Origin: CAWCAW01 sp963793645
Lineage (GTDB): Bacteria; Actinomycetota; Acidimicrobiia; Acidimicrobiales; UBA8190
NCBI GenBank assembly: GCA_963793645.1
Contig: CAWCAW010000002.1
Coordinates: forward strand, 54,617-118,616
DNA length: 64,000 nucleotides
Direction of reading: 5' to 3'
Shown here: in pieces, positions 33,076-42,793 of the stretch
Numbering within the stretch: the stretch's first letter is position 1
Layout: each line of letters begins with the position of its first letter
Program-made: the position numbers and the translations under genes
Notes under the pieces: model-generated
Database searches by the model: none
What the model was told of the DNA's origin: nothing
What the model saw: only the letters and a program-made list of their open reading frames with translations

Positions 33076-34237
33076 GCGACGACGGCGACGCATCGGTCTC
33101 GCCTGACGCGGCGGCACCTCGGCCGCGGACCTCGACAGCGCGGATCGCGACGACGTGCATCGGCGGCTGGTGACGTGGTTGGGGGGCAAGGTCGTCGATC
33201 CCGACGTGCCCGAGCTGCAGGTGCCCGAGTCCAACGGCATGTCGAGTGAGACACTGCTCTTCGACGCCTCGTGGGTCGACGACGACGGCACGCGACGCGT
33301 GCATCCCTGTGCGGCCCGCCTCAGCCCGGACCCGAGCAACCTGCCGGTCTTCCCCGTCTACGACCTGCAACGCCAGTTCGACGTGATGCGCTTGGTGGCG
33401 GCCCGCAGCAAGGTGCCGGTGCCCAACACCTTGTGGTACGAGCCGGACAGCAAGGCGTTGGGAACACCATTTTTCGTGATGGAGAAAGTGGACGGCCTCG
33501 TCCCTCCCGACATCATGCCGTACCCGTTTGGATCATGGCTCTCTGACGCGCCGCCCGCCGACCAAAAACGCTTGCAGGACTCCTCGGTGCGCGTACTGGC
33601 CAACTTGCACAACGCGGCTGTCGACGCGCCGGACATCAACTTTCTCGAGTTCGACCATGCCGGTGACAGCGCCCTACGTCGCCACATCGCCGAGCAGATG
33701 GCCTACTACGAATGGGTCGTGTCGGATGGGGCCCGCTCACCGCTGATCGAACGCACCTTTGCATGGCTGAACTCGCACTGGCCGGAGAACGAGGGGCCGG
33801 GCGTGATCAGCTGGGGGGACTCTCGCATCGGCAACATGATGTTCCGCGACTTCGAGCCGGTGGCGGTGCTCGACTGGGAGATGGTCGGCATCGGGCCTTG
33901 CGAGATCGACATCGCCTGGATGGTCTATCTGCACCGCTTTTTGGACGACATCGCCGTCGATGCCGGCCTGCCCGGCATGCCTCATTTCATGCGGATGACC
34001 GATGTGGCCGCCACCTACGAGGAGGCCTCGGGATACCGGCCCCGGGATCTGGGTTTCTTCACCATGTACGCCGCGCTGCGTCACGCCATCGTGATGAGCC
34101 GGGTGGCTCGCCGCCAGGTCCTCTTCGGGGAGATCGCCGAACCCGCCGACCCCGACGACATGATCATGCATCGCGCCGCCTTGGAGCAGATGCTCGAAGG
34201 CACGTACTGGGCACGCTTCGAGACCTCGTCAGATTGA
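33072..34237 (+). CDS. Aminoglycoside phosphotransferase-like kinase (possible frameshift at N-terminus)
   Basis: The intact part begins at GTG 33155 (360 residues) with HRRLVTWLGGKVVD and the ATP-site segment, then a Brenner-type loop WGDSRIGNMMF and the metal-binding AVLDWEMVGIGPCEIDIAW. WGDSRIGN is common in actinobacterial APH-like proteins found beside acyl-CoA dehydrogenases. A GTG at 33072, overlapping the preceding stop (GTGA), looks like the natural start, but its frame must shift between 33,104 and 33,128 to reach ADLDSADRDDVHRRL. The small-molecule substrate is unknown. Confidence 0.75.
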
Positions 34238-34341
34238 CGTAAAGATCTCAGCATCTTCCCAGCCGCTACTCAGCCGGCGCCCTCATACTTGTTGGCGTCC
34301 GGGCGGAGTCCGCCACGTCGGCCCGGCTTACCGTGTGGCAT

Positions 34342-34371
34342 CGGCCCCGGAAGCTCCCCTTCCCGGGGCCG
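34342..34371. terminator. GC-rich hairpin between convergent genes
   Basis: A 9-base stem (CGGCCCCGG / CCGGGGCCG) with a 12-base loop lies between the APH-like gene (ends 34237) and the convergent membrane-protein gene (ends 34389). It could end transcription from either side. The rest of the 151-base gap shows nothing else. Confidence 0.5.
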
Positions 34372-34388
34372 GTGTCGCTCGGACATCG

Positions 34389-34823
34389 CTACTTCCGACT
34401 GACTTCTTCCGGGCTGATCGAGCGCGCCAAGTGGACGATGTCGGCGACCAACAAGGCGAACACCATGACCATGACGGCCGCGTAGATCCCCGTTATGCCC
34501 CAGCGCCAGCGGTGGTTGGCCAACCAGAAACGTCGGACGCCGATGACGTCGAAGATAAGGGCCACGATGGCGATAGGAATGCCGATGGCAGATCCGACGC
34601 CCGCCGCGAGCCCGAGCCACGGGAGGAGGAACGGGAAGACGATGTAGCTGAGTAGGCACCGCAATCCGGAGAGAGCCATGGACGTGTTGAACATCCGGTG
34701 GACGGCTTCTTCACGCATCGCCGGTGGGCCGTCGGGGACACCGAGAAGCCGACGAACCGCAGCATCAGCACCTGAACGTCTGGCGCCGTAAGACGCCTCC
34801 GGTGACGCAGCGGGCATGGACAT
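34389..34823 (-). CDS. Small multi-span membrane protein
   Basis: 144 residues. After a charged N-terminus (PPAMREEAVHRMF) come three or so hydrophobic helices (LRCLLSYIVFPFLLPWLGL, SAIGIPIAIVALIFDVIGV, GITGIYAAVMVMVFALLVADI). No catalytic or transport motif is recognised. The ATG at 34823 has GGAG close upstream; a second ATG two codons later (34817) is equally possible. It stands alone between convergent and divergent neighbours. Confidence 0.65.
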   Translation of the reverse strand: MSMPAASPEASYGARRSGADAAVRRLLGVPDGPPAMREEAVHRMFNTSMALSGLRCLLSYIVFPFLLPWLGLAAGVGSAIGIPIAIVALIFDVIGVRRFWLANHRWRWGITGIYAAVMVMVFALLVADIVHLARSISPEEVSRK

Positions 34824-34968
34824 CGCTCCTAGACGATACGACCATCCGCCGCCGGCGCCCAGTCAGCGCCCGGCCGGCCACACAGGGTGCCTGAATCATC
34901 GGTCGGTGAGTCATGTCCGAGTCCATGTCACAGTGGCACCGTGCTCGGTGGGGCAGAAACGGTTGTCG

Positions 34969-36081
34969 ATGCGCAGCGACCCTGACGCCTCTGACTTTGG
35001 CGGGTCTGGAGATCAGGCCGCCGGAGGACGCGACCTGGCCACTCGGTTTCGACGCCACGCCGATGCCATCGAGGGAGTCGGACGCTCCCCGCTATCTGTC
35101 GCGCTGATACGCGGGGCCGCCGACGACCTCGAGCACCAAGGCATTCTGGCGGAGCTGTTGGCCACCGTCCCTCTTCCCGCCGGTCAGGCTCCCGCCCTGC
35201 GAGTCCTGGGCGCCCTGCATCGAGTGGTCCTTCAAGGACTCGCCCCGGAACTCGCTCGCTACTACCCCTCTGTCGGGGGGACTGCTCCACCCACCGAAGC
35301 GTGGCCCGTGGCGGAAGCGACGCTGCGCGCCCATGCGCAGGACATGGGCGTGGCCCTGCGTCGAGGTGTGCAGACCAACGAACCCGGCCGCTCGACGGTG
35401 CTCTACGGCGTGCTGCTGAGGGTGGCCCACCACTACGACCTCCCCGTACGCCTCTTCGAGATCGGCGCCAGCGCGGGATTGAACCTGATGGCTCCCCACT
35501 TCGCCTATCGAATCGGGGGCGAAGTCCTCGGCTCGGCCGGCTCCCCCGTTCTCTTCCACGAGCCCTGGGTAGGGTCCCCTGTCCCCGATCCCCCCTCCAC
35601 GGCCCAACATCTGGCCATCACCGTTGGGCGTGGTTGTGACATTGCTCCCATCGATGCCACCAGCGCCGAAGGACAGCTGACTTTGCTGTCGTTCATCTGG
35701 TCCGATGAACCTGATCGCATCGCTCGCTCCCGTGGCGCCCTGGCCCTGGCCGAGCAGCACCGGCCCCGAGTCGACAAAGCCAACGCGGCACCGTGGCTCG
35801 AGTCGATGTTGCATCCACGCGCACCGGGAAGTGTGGACGTCATCTGGCACTCCGTCTTCGCCCAATACCTGTCCGAGGACGAACGGTCCGCCTTGATCGA
35901 ACAGATTGGCGCCTGGGGTGCAGCTGCCACCGCCTCGATGCCGCTGGTATGGGCCCGCATGGAACCTGACAAAGAGGTAACCGATGGCTTTGGGGTCAGA
36001 GTCACATGCTGGCCGGGAGGCGACGAGGTGCTGGTAGCGCGCTCCGGAGACCACGGTCCTCCCGTGCGATGGTCCGCCTAA
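34969..36081 (+). CDS. DUF2332-family protein
   Basis: 370 residues. LATRFRRHADAIEG, SPLSVALIRGAADDLE, FEIGASAGLNLMAPHFAYRI and the C-terminal VIWHSVFAQYLSEDERSAL are the conserved blocks of DUF2332, a widespread actinobacterial family of unknown function. The EIGASAGLNL motif looks like a methyltransferase-type glycine-rich loop, so SAM binding is conceivable. ATG 34969 is chosen because residues upstream of MRSDPDAS match nothing; TTG 34963 is an alternative. Confidence 0.78.
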   Translation: MRSDPDASDFGGSGDQAAGGRDLATRFRRHADAIEGVGRSPLSVALIRGAADDLEHQGILAELLATVPLPAGQAPALRVLGALHRVVLQGLAPELARYYPSVGGTAPPTEAWPVAEATLRAHAQDMGVALRRGVQTNEPGRSTVLYGVLLRVAHHYDLPVRLFEIGASAGLNLMAPHFAYRIGGEVLGSAGSPVLFHEPWVGSPVPDPPSTAQHLAITVGRGCDIAPIDATSAEGQLTLLSFIWSDEPDRIARSRGALALAEQHRPRVDKANAAPWLESMLHPRAPGSVDVIWHSVFAQYLSEDERSALIEQIGAWGAAATASMPLVWARMEPDKEVTDGFGVRVTCWPGGDEVLVARSGDHGPPVRWSA

Positions 36082-36135
36082 GCGCTGCGCGTTTTGGCCG
36101 CGCCTTGGATACGGCGGCGAGGTGTAGGTGACGGG

Positions 36136-36483
36136 TTAGGACCAGCCCAGCTCGTCGAGCCGAGGATCGCTGATCCCGAAGTGGTGGGCCACTTCGTGGA
36201 TGACGGTCTTTCGCACCAGCGCCACCACCTCTGACTCGCTCGTGCACGAATTGCAGATCGTGTCTTGGTACAAGGTGATGCGATCCGGCATAACACCGCC
36301 GTAGGTGGTGGGACCTCGGCGAGTGAGCGGGATCCCCTGGTAGAGCCCGTAGAGCGACCTTCCTTGGGCGTGATCCTCGACCACGACAGCCACATTCTCC
36401 ATGGACCCACCGAGATCGGGCGGCAACAAATCGAGCGCTTCGGCTACCAGCTCTTCGAACCGCTCCCGGGTCACGGCGAACAC
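36136..36483 (-). CDS. Minimal zincin metallopeptidase
   Basis: 115 residues. The zinc site HEVAHHFGISD (His96, Glu97, His100, Asp106) follows the HExxHxxxxxD pattern of the small actinobacterial zincin_1 family. LYQGIPLTRRG and RITLYQDTI are also family-typical. It is cytoplasmic (no signal) and its substrate is unknown. It lies downstream of the GAF-ANTAR gene on the same strand. Confidence 0.85.
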   Translation of the reverse strand: MFAVTRERFEELVAEALDLLPPDLGGSMENVAVVVEDHAQGRSLYGLYQGIPLTRRGPTTYGGVMPDRITLYQDTICNSCTSESEVVALVRKTVIHEVAHHFGISDPRLDELGWS

Positions 36484-36542
36484 GTTGGGAACCGTAGTGC
36501 CGGCACTCCCTGGTGCCGACGCGCTGGCGTTACACGGTGTCG

Positions 36543-37286
36543 CTAACGGCCCGAGGGTGGCACCAAGGGCAATCCGGAGGCCGGCAGCGTCCGGCTGATG
36601 ATGGCGCTGGCGACGGTGCTCAGACGAATGCGGCTGTTGCGAGCGTAGGAAACGAGCATGGCAAAGGCTTGATCCATGCCGACGTGACGTGCTTCGGTGA
36701 CGATTCCTTTGGCCTGCTCGATGACGATGCGAGAGTCGAGGGCATGCTGGAGCTGTTCGGCAACGCTGGATCCGTGGGCGACAGCTCGCTCTTGGAGGAT
36801 CCCGACGGTGGCTGCGTTGGCCAAGGCCTGGGTGATCTCGACCTCATGCACAGACAATTCGCGCCGCTCGTCACAGAAGATGCTCAACGCTCCGACGACC
36901 GACCCGCGCCGTCGAAGAGGGAGGGCGTAGACCGTCTGAAACCCGGCTTTTCGAGCTCTGGGCGCGAAGTGCGGCCAGCGTTTCTCGCAGTGCTCCAATC
37001 GCTGACGGAGAATCTGTTCACCACTGACGACGCAATCGTGACTCGGGCCTTCGTCGTACTCGGCCTCGATCATCTCGAGCGCACCGCTGCGCGGTGACGA
37101 TGACGCTACTTCTCGCAGTACCTCGCCTTGCAACAACGCCACGGCGGCATCACCGACGTCGAGAAGCTCTACACAGCGTTCGACCAAGACCGAAGCCAGA
37201 TCGATGACGTCGAAGTCAGCGACGAGCGTGTCGGCCAACTCGACGAGGGTTCGAGCGATCCACCCTTCGCGATCGTCCACCGTCAT
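36543..37286 (-). CDS. GAF and ANTAR domain RNA-binding antiterminator
   Basis: 247 residues. A GAF sensor (about residues 10-165; YALPLRRRGSVVGALSIFC) is followed by an ANTAR helical domain (about 170-232; ALDSRIVIEQAKGIVTEARH and a terminal three-helix bundle). ANTAR proteins bind paired RNA hairpins and prevent transcription termination. GAF-ANTAR proteins are characteristic of actinobacteria and often respond to stress or redox signals. No phospho-acceptor domain is present. Its RNA targets are not identifiable here. Confidence 0.88.
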   Translation of the reverse strand: MTVDDREGWIARTLVELADTLVADFDVIDLASVLVERCVELLDVGDAAVALLQGEVLREVASSSPRSGALEMIEAEYDEGPSHDCVVSGEQILRQRLEHCEKRWPHFAPRARKAGFQTVYALPLRRRGSVVGALSIFCDERRELSVHEVEITQALANAATVGILQERAVAHGSSVAEQLQHALDSRIVIEQAKGIVTEARHVGMDQAFAMLVSYARNSRIRLSTVASAIISRTLPASGLPLVPPSGR

Positions 37287-37859
37287 TGCCCGAGCACAGA
37301 TTCGCTCATGCCGATCAGGGCACCCTTTTCGAAGGTGACGTTGATTAGCAAGCGTGTATTACGGGGAGCGGATCTAATGTCCCTAACCGTCGGTTCGGTC
37401 ATGAGGTACCTCGGCGCGCTTCTCCATTGGCAGCGGCGAGGTCTAGGCCGGCCCGTCTTACACCGTTCTTGGTACGACGTAGCTCAATGTGATGGTCCCT
37501 GGAGCCGGGGCACCGGCCCCGATACCTGGGAATATTCTGTGCGCCCCGGGGGCCGAAATGGTGGATAACCACTTGAGCGCTGACTATGTCGTATCGGTGC
37601 CCGACCTGGGCGACGGGAGCCTCAGACGAGGTGAACCGAGGGTGTTTTCCGGGGTGAGGGAGTCAGCCCGACTCTTCGGACTCGCCCGAGGCCCCGGTCC
37701 TGTCCCACGGCCTGATGACGCCCTGAGAATGCCCTGAGAAGTGAGAGGAAGAGGGCGGCGAAAGGCTCGATGCGCTAGCTTTCGGTTCACGCGTGGTGAC
37801 CTGTCACCGTGCTTTGGGGTTGGCGCCGCCTGGTAAGCGGATGCATCAAGGGGGACAAG
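37287..37859. other. 573-bp intergenic region without a convincing gene
   Basis: Open frames on both strands here have no recognisable domain or start signal. Visible structure is limited to a GGTGAC-CT-GTCACC dyad at 37795-37808, a GGGGCACCGGCCCC hairpin near 37506-37519 and a short CCCTGAGAA direct repeat near 37721-37740. The last 60 bases should hold the promoter and leader of the secreted protein. Confidence 0.5.
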
Positions 37860-38723
37860 ATGAACGTACGTCGACGCATCGTCACTATCAGCTCTCTGGC
37901 TGTCGTCGTGACTGCAGTCACCATCGGATCGCTTGTTGCCGTGAGTGGAGTAGCGGGAGCCCGTACGGCCCCGCGCACCACCACGACGGCGGCGCCGAAG
38001 ACGGCGTCGTTCGACCTCAGTGTGGCGGTGACCACCGCCGCCAGCGCCAACTACTCCGGATCGATAGCCGGGCAAATCGACTTCGCCACCGCGCAGCTGG
38101 CCGCCACCATCACCGTGCCCGAAGGCTTCGGCACGATCATCTCCGCCATTGCACCCAAGTTCGCTTCGATGGTGCCGGCTGCCGTCGACGCTGATACCAC
38201 GGCCCAAGTCATCTTCTCGGGGGGGACGCTGTATCTCAACGTCGCCGGCCTCTTCGGCTCGAAGTGGATCGGGATCCCATTCGGCCACTCTCGAACCGCC
38301 GCCTCAGCCTTCCGAGACGTGGCCAAGGGACTCGAGAACGTGAAGGTGCTGGGCCGGCTGGCCAAGCACTCCGGGGGATCGGTCACCAAGCTCGGACCCA
38401 AGACGATCAATGGCGTCCAGACCAACGGGTACTCGACGCAACTGGCATTGGGATCGCTGCTGCACCTGGTGCACGGCAACCGAGGTTTTCACCGGGCCCG
38501 TTCGATGGGTGCCAAGGCGACCACCACGCTGGGCTCGTCTCTGCCGGTGCAGGTGTGGGCCGAGCCAAGTGGACCGGTCGTCCAGCTCTCCATTGACGTC
38601 AATCCCCCATCGGGACCCATCAGCTCGCTCGACGTGTCGCTGTCGCTGAGCAACTGGGGCGCCCCCGTCACCATCACGGCACCACCGGCGTCGGACGTGG
38701 TGTCGCTGCCCTTCTCGCTGTAA
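37860..38723 (+). CDS. Secreted protein with LprG/LolA-like character
   Basis: 287 residues. A signal peptide (MNVRRRIVTISSLAVVVTAV, cleavage after SGVAGA) precedes a Thr-rich stretch and a beta-rich body. The blocks GGTLYLNVAGLF, KLGPKTINGVQTNGYSTQL and PVQVWAEPSGPVVQLSIDV follow the pattern of LppX/LprAFG-type lipid-binding proteins, but no lipobox cysteine is seen. It may carry a lipid outside the membrane. ATG 37860 follows GGGGGAC. Confidence 0.6.
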   Translation: MNVRRRIVTISSLAVVVTAVTIGSLVAVSGVAGARTAPRTTTTAAPKTASFDLSVAVTTAASANYSGSIAGQIDFATAQLAATITVPEGFGTIISAIAPKFASMVPAAVDADTTAQVIFSGGTLYLNVAGLFGSKWIGIPFGHSRTAASAFRDVAKGLENVKVLGRLAKHSGGSVTKLGPKTINGVQTNGYSTQLALGSLLHLVHGNRGFHRARSMGAKATTTLGSSLPVQVWAEPSGPVVQLSIDVNPPSGPISSLDVSLSLSNWGAPVTITAPPASDVVSLPFSL

Positions 38724-38860
38724 GTCCCTCCACGGGGCCAGCCCTAAGGTGGTTCCGGCGGGCGGCGTGGGTGTCATTGACGGCTGACTGTCACCGGAGC
38801 ACGATGGGCGGAGTCTGCTCGGACTGACCGAGCCGGGCAGGATGGTCGACGAGGAGAGTG

Positions 38861-40201
38861 ATGGCCGATCACCCTTCAGGTCCCGTCGGCCGCGTCGCAA
38901 AGGGCCACGGAGGGCTCTCGAAGTCGAGCGAGCAGCGCCTGCGCTCGTTGAGCGATCGCATGGCGACCGGGGTCGAGGAACCCGGCGGCGCGGCGGGAGG
39001 GCGACACCACTTTCGTCTGTATCTGGTCACCGCAGTAGTCGTGGTGGTCGTGGCCGGATTGGCGGTGCAGTGGTTGCGACCCCTCCCCACCGTGACGTTC
39101 CACTCGGCCTTGTCGGGCTCGATTCGCCTACCCGGCACGCTGCCAACGCCGCCATGGCCCACCACGGGATCCGCGGCGCTGTCGGTCGACGAGATCGGGA
39201 CTCTGGGTCAAGCCGGGAGCACCCAACCTGTCCCGATCGCCAGCATTGCCAAGGTCCTCACTGCCTACGTCATCCTCAATGATCATCCTCTTCAGAGTGA
39301 CTCCAACGGACCCACCATCGCCGTGAGCCCGGCCATTGTGGCCGCCTACCAGCAGGGTGAGGCCACCCAACAGTCCGAGGTTCCCGTGGCCAGCGGCGAA
39401 ACCATCACTGAGCTGCAGGCCCTACAAGGGCTCCTGGTGGCGTCGGGCAACGACATGGCCACCTTGCTCGCTGATTGGGACGCCGGCACCACGACCGCCT
39501 TCGTGGCCAAGATGAACAGTGCCGCGCGCATTGTGGGCCTCGTCGCCACCCACATCACCGATCCGAGTGGGCTCGACCCGGCCACGCTGAGCACGCCAGC
39601 CGACCTCGTCCGCCTAGGCCAGGCCGCCATGGCCATCCCCGCCTTCGCCCAGGTCGTGGACATGGCCCAGCTGAACCTTCCCCTCGGAGGCGTGGTCTAC
39701 AACTTCGACTATCTCCTCGGCCATGACGGGTTCGTCGGCATCAAGACGGGATCCGATTCCGCCGCCGGTGGCTGCTTCCTCTTCGAAGCGCAAAAGACCG
39801 TGCTCGGCAAGAACGTGACCGTCGTGGGGGCGGTGCTCGGGCAGGGTGGTACGAGCACGATCGAAGGCGCCTTGACGGTGGCCGATCTGCTCTCCGACAA
39901 CGCGTTCAGTTCGATCGCGCTCGTCCCCCTCGTCGCCCCCGGACATCTCGTCGGTCGGCTCGTGGCGCCCTGGGGAGCATCGGTTCCCGTGACGACGTCA
40001 TCCTCGGGGCGGGTCTTGGGGTGGCCCGGGCTCACCGTAAAGATCCACACACGCCTATGGCCCTTGTCGCCACCGATCTCCGCCGGCGAGCGCGTCGGCG
40101 CCCTTACCGTGTACTCGGACGGGCGACCCACCGAGGTGGAGATGCAATCGTCTCAGCAGTTGGCGGGCCCTTCGGCCCTATGGCGATTGACGCGGTTCTA
40201 G
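38861..40201 (+). CDS. D-alanyl-D-alanine carboxypeptidase (class C-type PBP)
   Basis: 446 residues. One N-terminal membrane helix (about 51-72) anchors an extracellular serine peptidase with SxxK at Ser128-Lys131 (ASIAK), SGN at 195-197 and KTGS at 295-298. It would trim the terminal D-Ala from peptidoglycan stem peptides. The pre-catalytic segment VDEIG replaces the usual motif of DacA, so the substrate may vary. ATG 38861 follows GAGGAG; a GTG one codon earlier is possible. Confidence 0.88.
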   Translation: MADHPSGPVGRVAKGHGGLSKSSEQRLRSLSDRMATGVEEPGGAAGGRHHFRLYLVTAVVVVVVAGLAVQWLRPLPTVTFHSALSGSIRLPGTLPTPPWPTTGSAALSVDEIGTLGQAGSTQPVPIASIAKVLTAYVILNDHPLQSDSNGPTIAVSPAIVAAYQQGEATQQSEVPVASGETITELQALQGLLVASGNDMATLLADWDAGTTTAFVAKMNSAARIVGLVATHITDPSGLDPATLSTPADLVRLGQAAMAIPAFAQVVDMAQLNLPLGGVVYNFDYLLGHDGFVGIKTGSDSAAGGCFLFEAQKTVLGKNVTVVGAVLGQGGTSTIEGALTVADLLSDNAFSSIALVPLVAPGHLVGRLVAPWGASVPVTTSSSGRVLGWPGLTVKIHTRLWPLSPPISAGERVGALTVYSDGRPTEVEMQSSQQLAGPSALWRLTRF

Positions 40202-40230
40202 CAGTGCTGACTTGCGGGATCCGACCCGGC

Positions 40231-40524
40231 TCAGGGTTCCTTGGGTGTGGCCGCATAGATCTGAGCGGTGGCTGCGGTGATGCGCGTGAGGTTTCGTTTT
40301 CCGAAAGCGATCTCATGGGGGGCGGCGATGTGCGCGTCGAACGTCTCCTGTGATTCCCAACACTCGAAGAAGCGAAAGGTGTTCGGTTCATCGACGTCCT
40401 CGGCCCACCAATACTCGACACAACCTTGATCGCCACGACTTGCCGCCGTCACGTCGTTCAGGCTGGCCACAACGTCCTCGCGATCGTCGGCAGAAAAGCT
40501 CAAGGACCCCGCAATGATCAGCAC
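40231..40524 (-). CDS. Antibiotic biosynthesis monooxygenase (ABM) domain protein
   Basis: 97 residues, a single ferredoxin-like ABM domain. The GCVEYWWAEDVDEPNTFRFF strand pair and WESQETFDAHIAAPHE helix are diagnostic. Such dimeric proteins are quinol or small-molecule monooxygenases, or act in quinone turnover. It starts with GTG 40524 and converges on the carboxypeptidase gene; substrate unknown. Confidence 0.8.
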   Translation of the reverse strand: MLIIAGSLSFSADDREDVVASLNDVTAASRGDQGCVEYWWAEDVDEPNTFRFFECWESQETFDAHIAAPHEIAFGKRNLTRITAATAQIYAATPKEP

Positions 40525-40563
40525 GTTCGTACTCCCGTCATTTGATCCGCGCTTTGTGGCGCG

Positions 40564-41526
40564 CTACCAGATCTTGTCCGCCACACAACCGCCCAGGAAT
40601 TCCTCCAAGCGGGGCCACCAATGGTTCATCACCGTCGGTATGGCGATGCAGCCATGGGGAGCGTCCGGATAGACGAGCAGTTCTGCCGTGTTGCCAGCCA
40701 GGAACCACCGATCAGCGAAAAGCAGCGTGTCGTCGAGCAGGTGGTCGGCCGTTCCGACGGTGAAAATCGCCGGCACCATACCTTGCAGATCGGCGTACAG
40801 GGGAGAGAGGTCAGGAGCCCGCCGTTGGTCGGCGGTCAGGTTCGGGGCGAACTGATCGGCCATGAAACGCATGTCGTCGGCGTCCAGCACGTCGAGGTCC
40901 GGCCCGGTGCCGATCCCCCGGGCGCTGGGCAGGTGGCCAAGATCGAAGGGGCCGAAGACGAGGTTGGTCCCACAGAATCGACGCGCCAGCTGATGACGGT
41001 CGCGCAGGCGAAGGAGGGTCACCGCGCTGAGGTGGGCGCCGGCCGACTCACCTCCGATGAGGAGACGATCGGTGCCGTATTCCTCGGCGGCGTGCTCGAT
41101 CAACCACAACGCGGCCGCTTCACAGTCGTCAGGGCCGGCCGGGTATGGATGCTCGGGCGCCAACCGATAGTCGACGCTGACGATGGCAAGGTGGAGATTC
41201 TCGCTGAGCGCCTCGTTGAGCAAGTCGGTGAGCTCGGGCTCACCGAGCATCCACGCACCGCCGTGGATGTGGAGCATGGCTCCATCGATGTTCTCGGGCC
41301 GGAACTCGCGCAACCGGAGAGGCCCGGCGGGTCCGTCGATGGTGCGATCGACGGCCTTATCGGATCGCAACACCAACCTTGACTGGGCAGCCCGTCGACG
41401 CGCGATCTGCTCGGCAAGCGGCGCATCCGGATCAACAACCGCACGTGGCCACCGGTTGATGAATTCCTCGGCTTCGGCGCGGATGGTGTCTCGAGCCGAT
41501 TCGATCTCGTCATCCCACAGTTTCAT
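40564..41526 (-). CDS. Alpha/beta hydrolase, hormone-sensitive-lipase family
   Basis: 320 residues. The oxyanion-hole motif HGGAWM is at 88-93, the nucleophile Ser161 in GGESAG, the acid Asp in VGTADHLLDD and the catalytic His in YPDAPHGC. This fits the LipN/LipW-like esterase group that hydrolyses short acyl esters. ATG 41526 gives a natural start; the upstream open frame overlaps the next gene. Possibly co-transcribed with the ABM gene 39 bases downstream. Confidence 0.83.
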   Translation of the reverse strand: MKLWDDEIESARDTIRAEAEEFINRWPRAVVDPDAPLAEQIARRRAAQSRLVLRSDKAVDRTIDGPAGPLRLREFRPENIDGAMLHIHGGAWMLGEPELTDLLNEALSENLHLAIVSVDYRLAPEHPYPAGPDDCEAAALWLIEHAAEEYGTDRLLIGGESAGAHLSAVTLLRLRDRHQLARRFCGTNLVFGPFDLGHLPSARGIGTGPDLDVLDADDMRFMADQFAPNLTADQRRAPDLSPLYADLQGMVPAIFTVGTADHLLDDTLLFADRWFLAGNTAELLVYPDAPHGCIAIPTVMNHWWPRLEEFLGGCVADKIW

Positions 41527-41578
41527 CGGATACCCCCCAATGATCGATTTGCCCCGGTTCGTTAGCGGGCGGACGCTC

Positions 41579-42217
41579 TCAGCGCGGGTCGCGCCACATG
41601 ACCCACATCTTGGGACCGTGCGGAACGTGCATCTCCTCGGTCTCGGTAAAGCCATGGCGAGCGTAGAAGGCGAGGTTCTCCTCCTTGGACGCTTCGAGAT
41701 ACACGCGCTCGCCCGCCTCATCGCAGCGTTGCAGCACGGGGGCGAGCAACGCCGATCCCACACCCTTTCCCTGCCAAGACGGGTCGGTCCCGAGCATTTG
41801 GAGGTACCAGTGGCGTTCTTTAGGGTGATGGCTGTCGAAGTAGAGAAGGCCGGGTGTGCAGTACAAGATGCGAAAGCGAAGCAGCCGGGCCATGGTCAGC
41901 CCCACCCGGGCATTGGTCCGCCAACCGAGGGGGAAGGTGCCCGGCGGGTTCCAAAAGGCCGCTCCTTGAGCGTCCTCGGTCGTATAGACCTCGCCCAGGG
42001 GCATTGTCGTGCGCAGCAGCGTGCGGAACAGGAGCGGGAGCCGACGAAGACGACCGCTCCCCTCAGGGAACATCCACGTCATGAGGGGGTCGTCGTCGAA
42101 AGCCCGAGCCAACAAGGCGGAGATGCCCGCCACGTCGCTGGGCTTCGCCTTTCGAACCTGAATCTCGGGCACTTGGGGCGACATCGGCGGTGACGCTACT
42201 CGGCTCCCATCGGTCAT
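41579..42217 (-). CDS. GNAT-family N-acetyltransferase
   Basis: 212 residues. The HWYLQMLGTDPSWQGKGVGSALL block contains the acetyl-CoA loop, followed by LEASKEENLAFYARHGF. This HHPxxxHWYL arrangement is common in a large bacterial and fungal GNAT subgroup of unknown substrate. It is 52 bases upstream of the esterase gene on the same strand and divergent from another GNAT. Confidence 0.82.
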   Translation of the reverse strand: MTDGSRVASPPMSPQVPEIQVRKAKPSDVAGISALLARAFDDDPLMTWMFPEGSGRLRRLPLLFRTLLRTTMPLGEVYTTEDAQGAAFWNPPGTFPLGWRTNARVGLTMARLLRFRILYCTPGLLYFDSHHPKERHWYLQMLGTDPSWQGKGVGSALLAPVLQRCDEAGERVYLEASKEENLAFYARHGFTETEEMHVPHGPKMWVMWRDPR

Positions 42218-42307
42218 GCCGAGTCTGACGAACGTGTATGTGACACTGTGCCGGGCACCATGGAAAGCGGACCGTCACCACAGCCAAGATCCTCCGGTCG
42301 AGAGACG

Positions 42308-42793
42308 ATGGCGTTACACGTGATGGGCGACGACGACTGGGAGCAGTGGCGGGCCGTGCGGCGTGCGGCGTTGGCTGAAGCCCCGTATGCGTTCAGTTCG
42401 ACGATCCAAGAGTGGAGCGGTAGGGGGGACACCGAAGGGCGCTGGCGCAACCGGCTCGCGAGCGTCCCGTTCAATGTCGTTGCCGAGCTCGATGGTGACT
42501 CCGTCGGCATGATCAGCGCCACGGACCCCCAGGATGGTGAGGTGTACCTCATGTCCATGTGGGTGGCTCCGTCGGCACGGGGCCATGGCGTAAGCGATGC
42601 GTTAATCGACGCTGTCATCGAGCAGGCCACACTCGGCGGCGCCGAACGGGTGGCGTTGGCCGTACGTGAGGCGAACCGCCACGCCGTCGCTCTGTACGCG
42701 CGCAACGGCTTTGTGGACGACGGTCCATGGGAGGATTGTCCGCCCGGGCCACAACACGAGCGCAGAATGGTGCGGATCCTCCAGGTTGGTTAG
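42308..42793 (+). CDS. GNAT-family N-acetyltransferase
   Basis: 161 residues from ATG 42308 (MALHVMGDDDWEQWRAVRRA). Motif A is WVAPSARGHGVSDALIDAV and the terminal REANRHAVALYARNGFVDDG is typical of GNAT proteins. Upstream in-frame starts (GTG 42248, ATG 42260) would add a Ser/Pro-rich stretch with no similarity. Its stop overlaps the end of the convergent signal peptidase gene. Substrate unknown. Confidence 0.75.
   Translation: MALHVMGDDDWEQWRAVRRAALAEAPYAFSSTIQEWSGRGDTEGRWRNRLASVPFNVVAELDGDSVGMISATDPQDGEVYLMSMWVAPSARGHGVSDALIDAVIEQATLGGAERVALAVREANRHAVALYARNGFVDDGPWEDCPPGPQHERRMVRILQVG

Noticed and set aside
37584..38288. 234-residue minus-strand frame over the secreted-protein gene
   Set aside because: Low-complexity Arg/Gly/His translation, antisense to a gene with a clear signal peptide.
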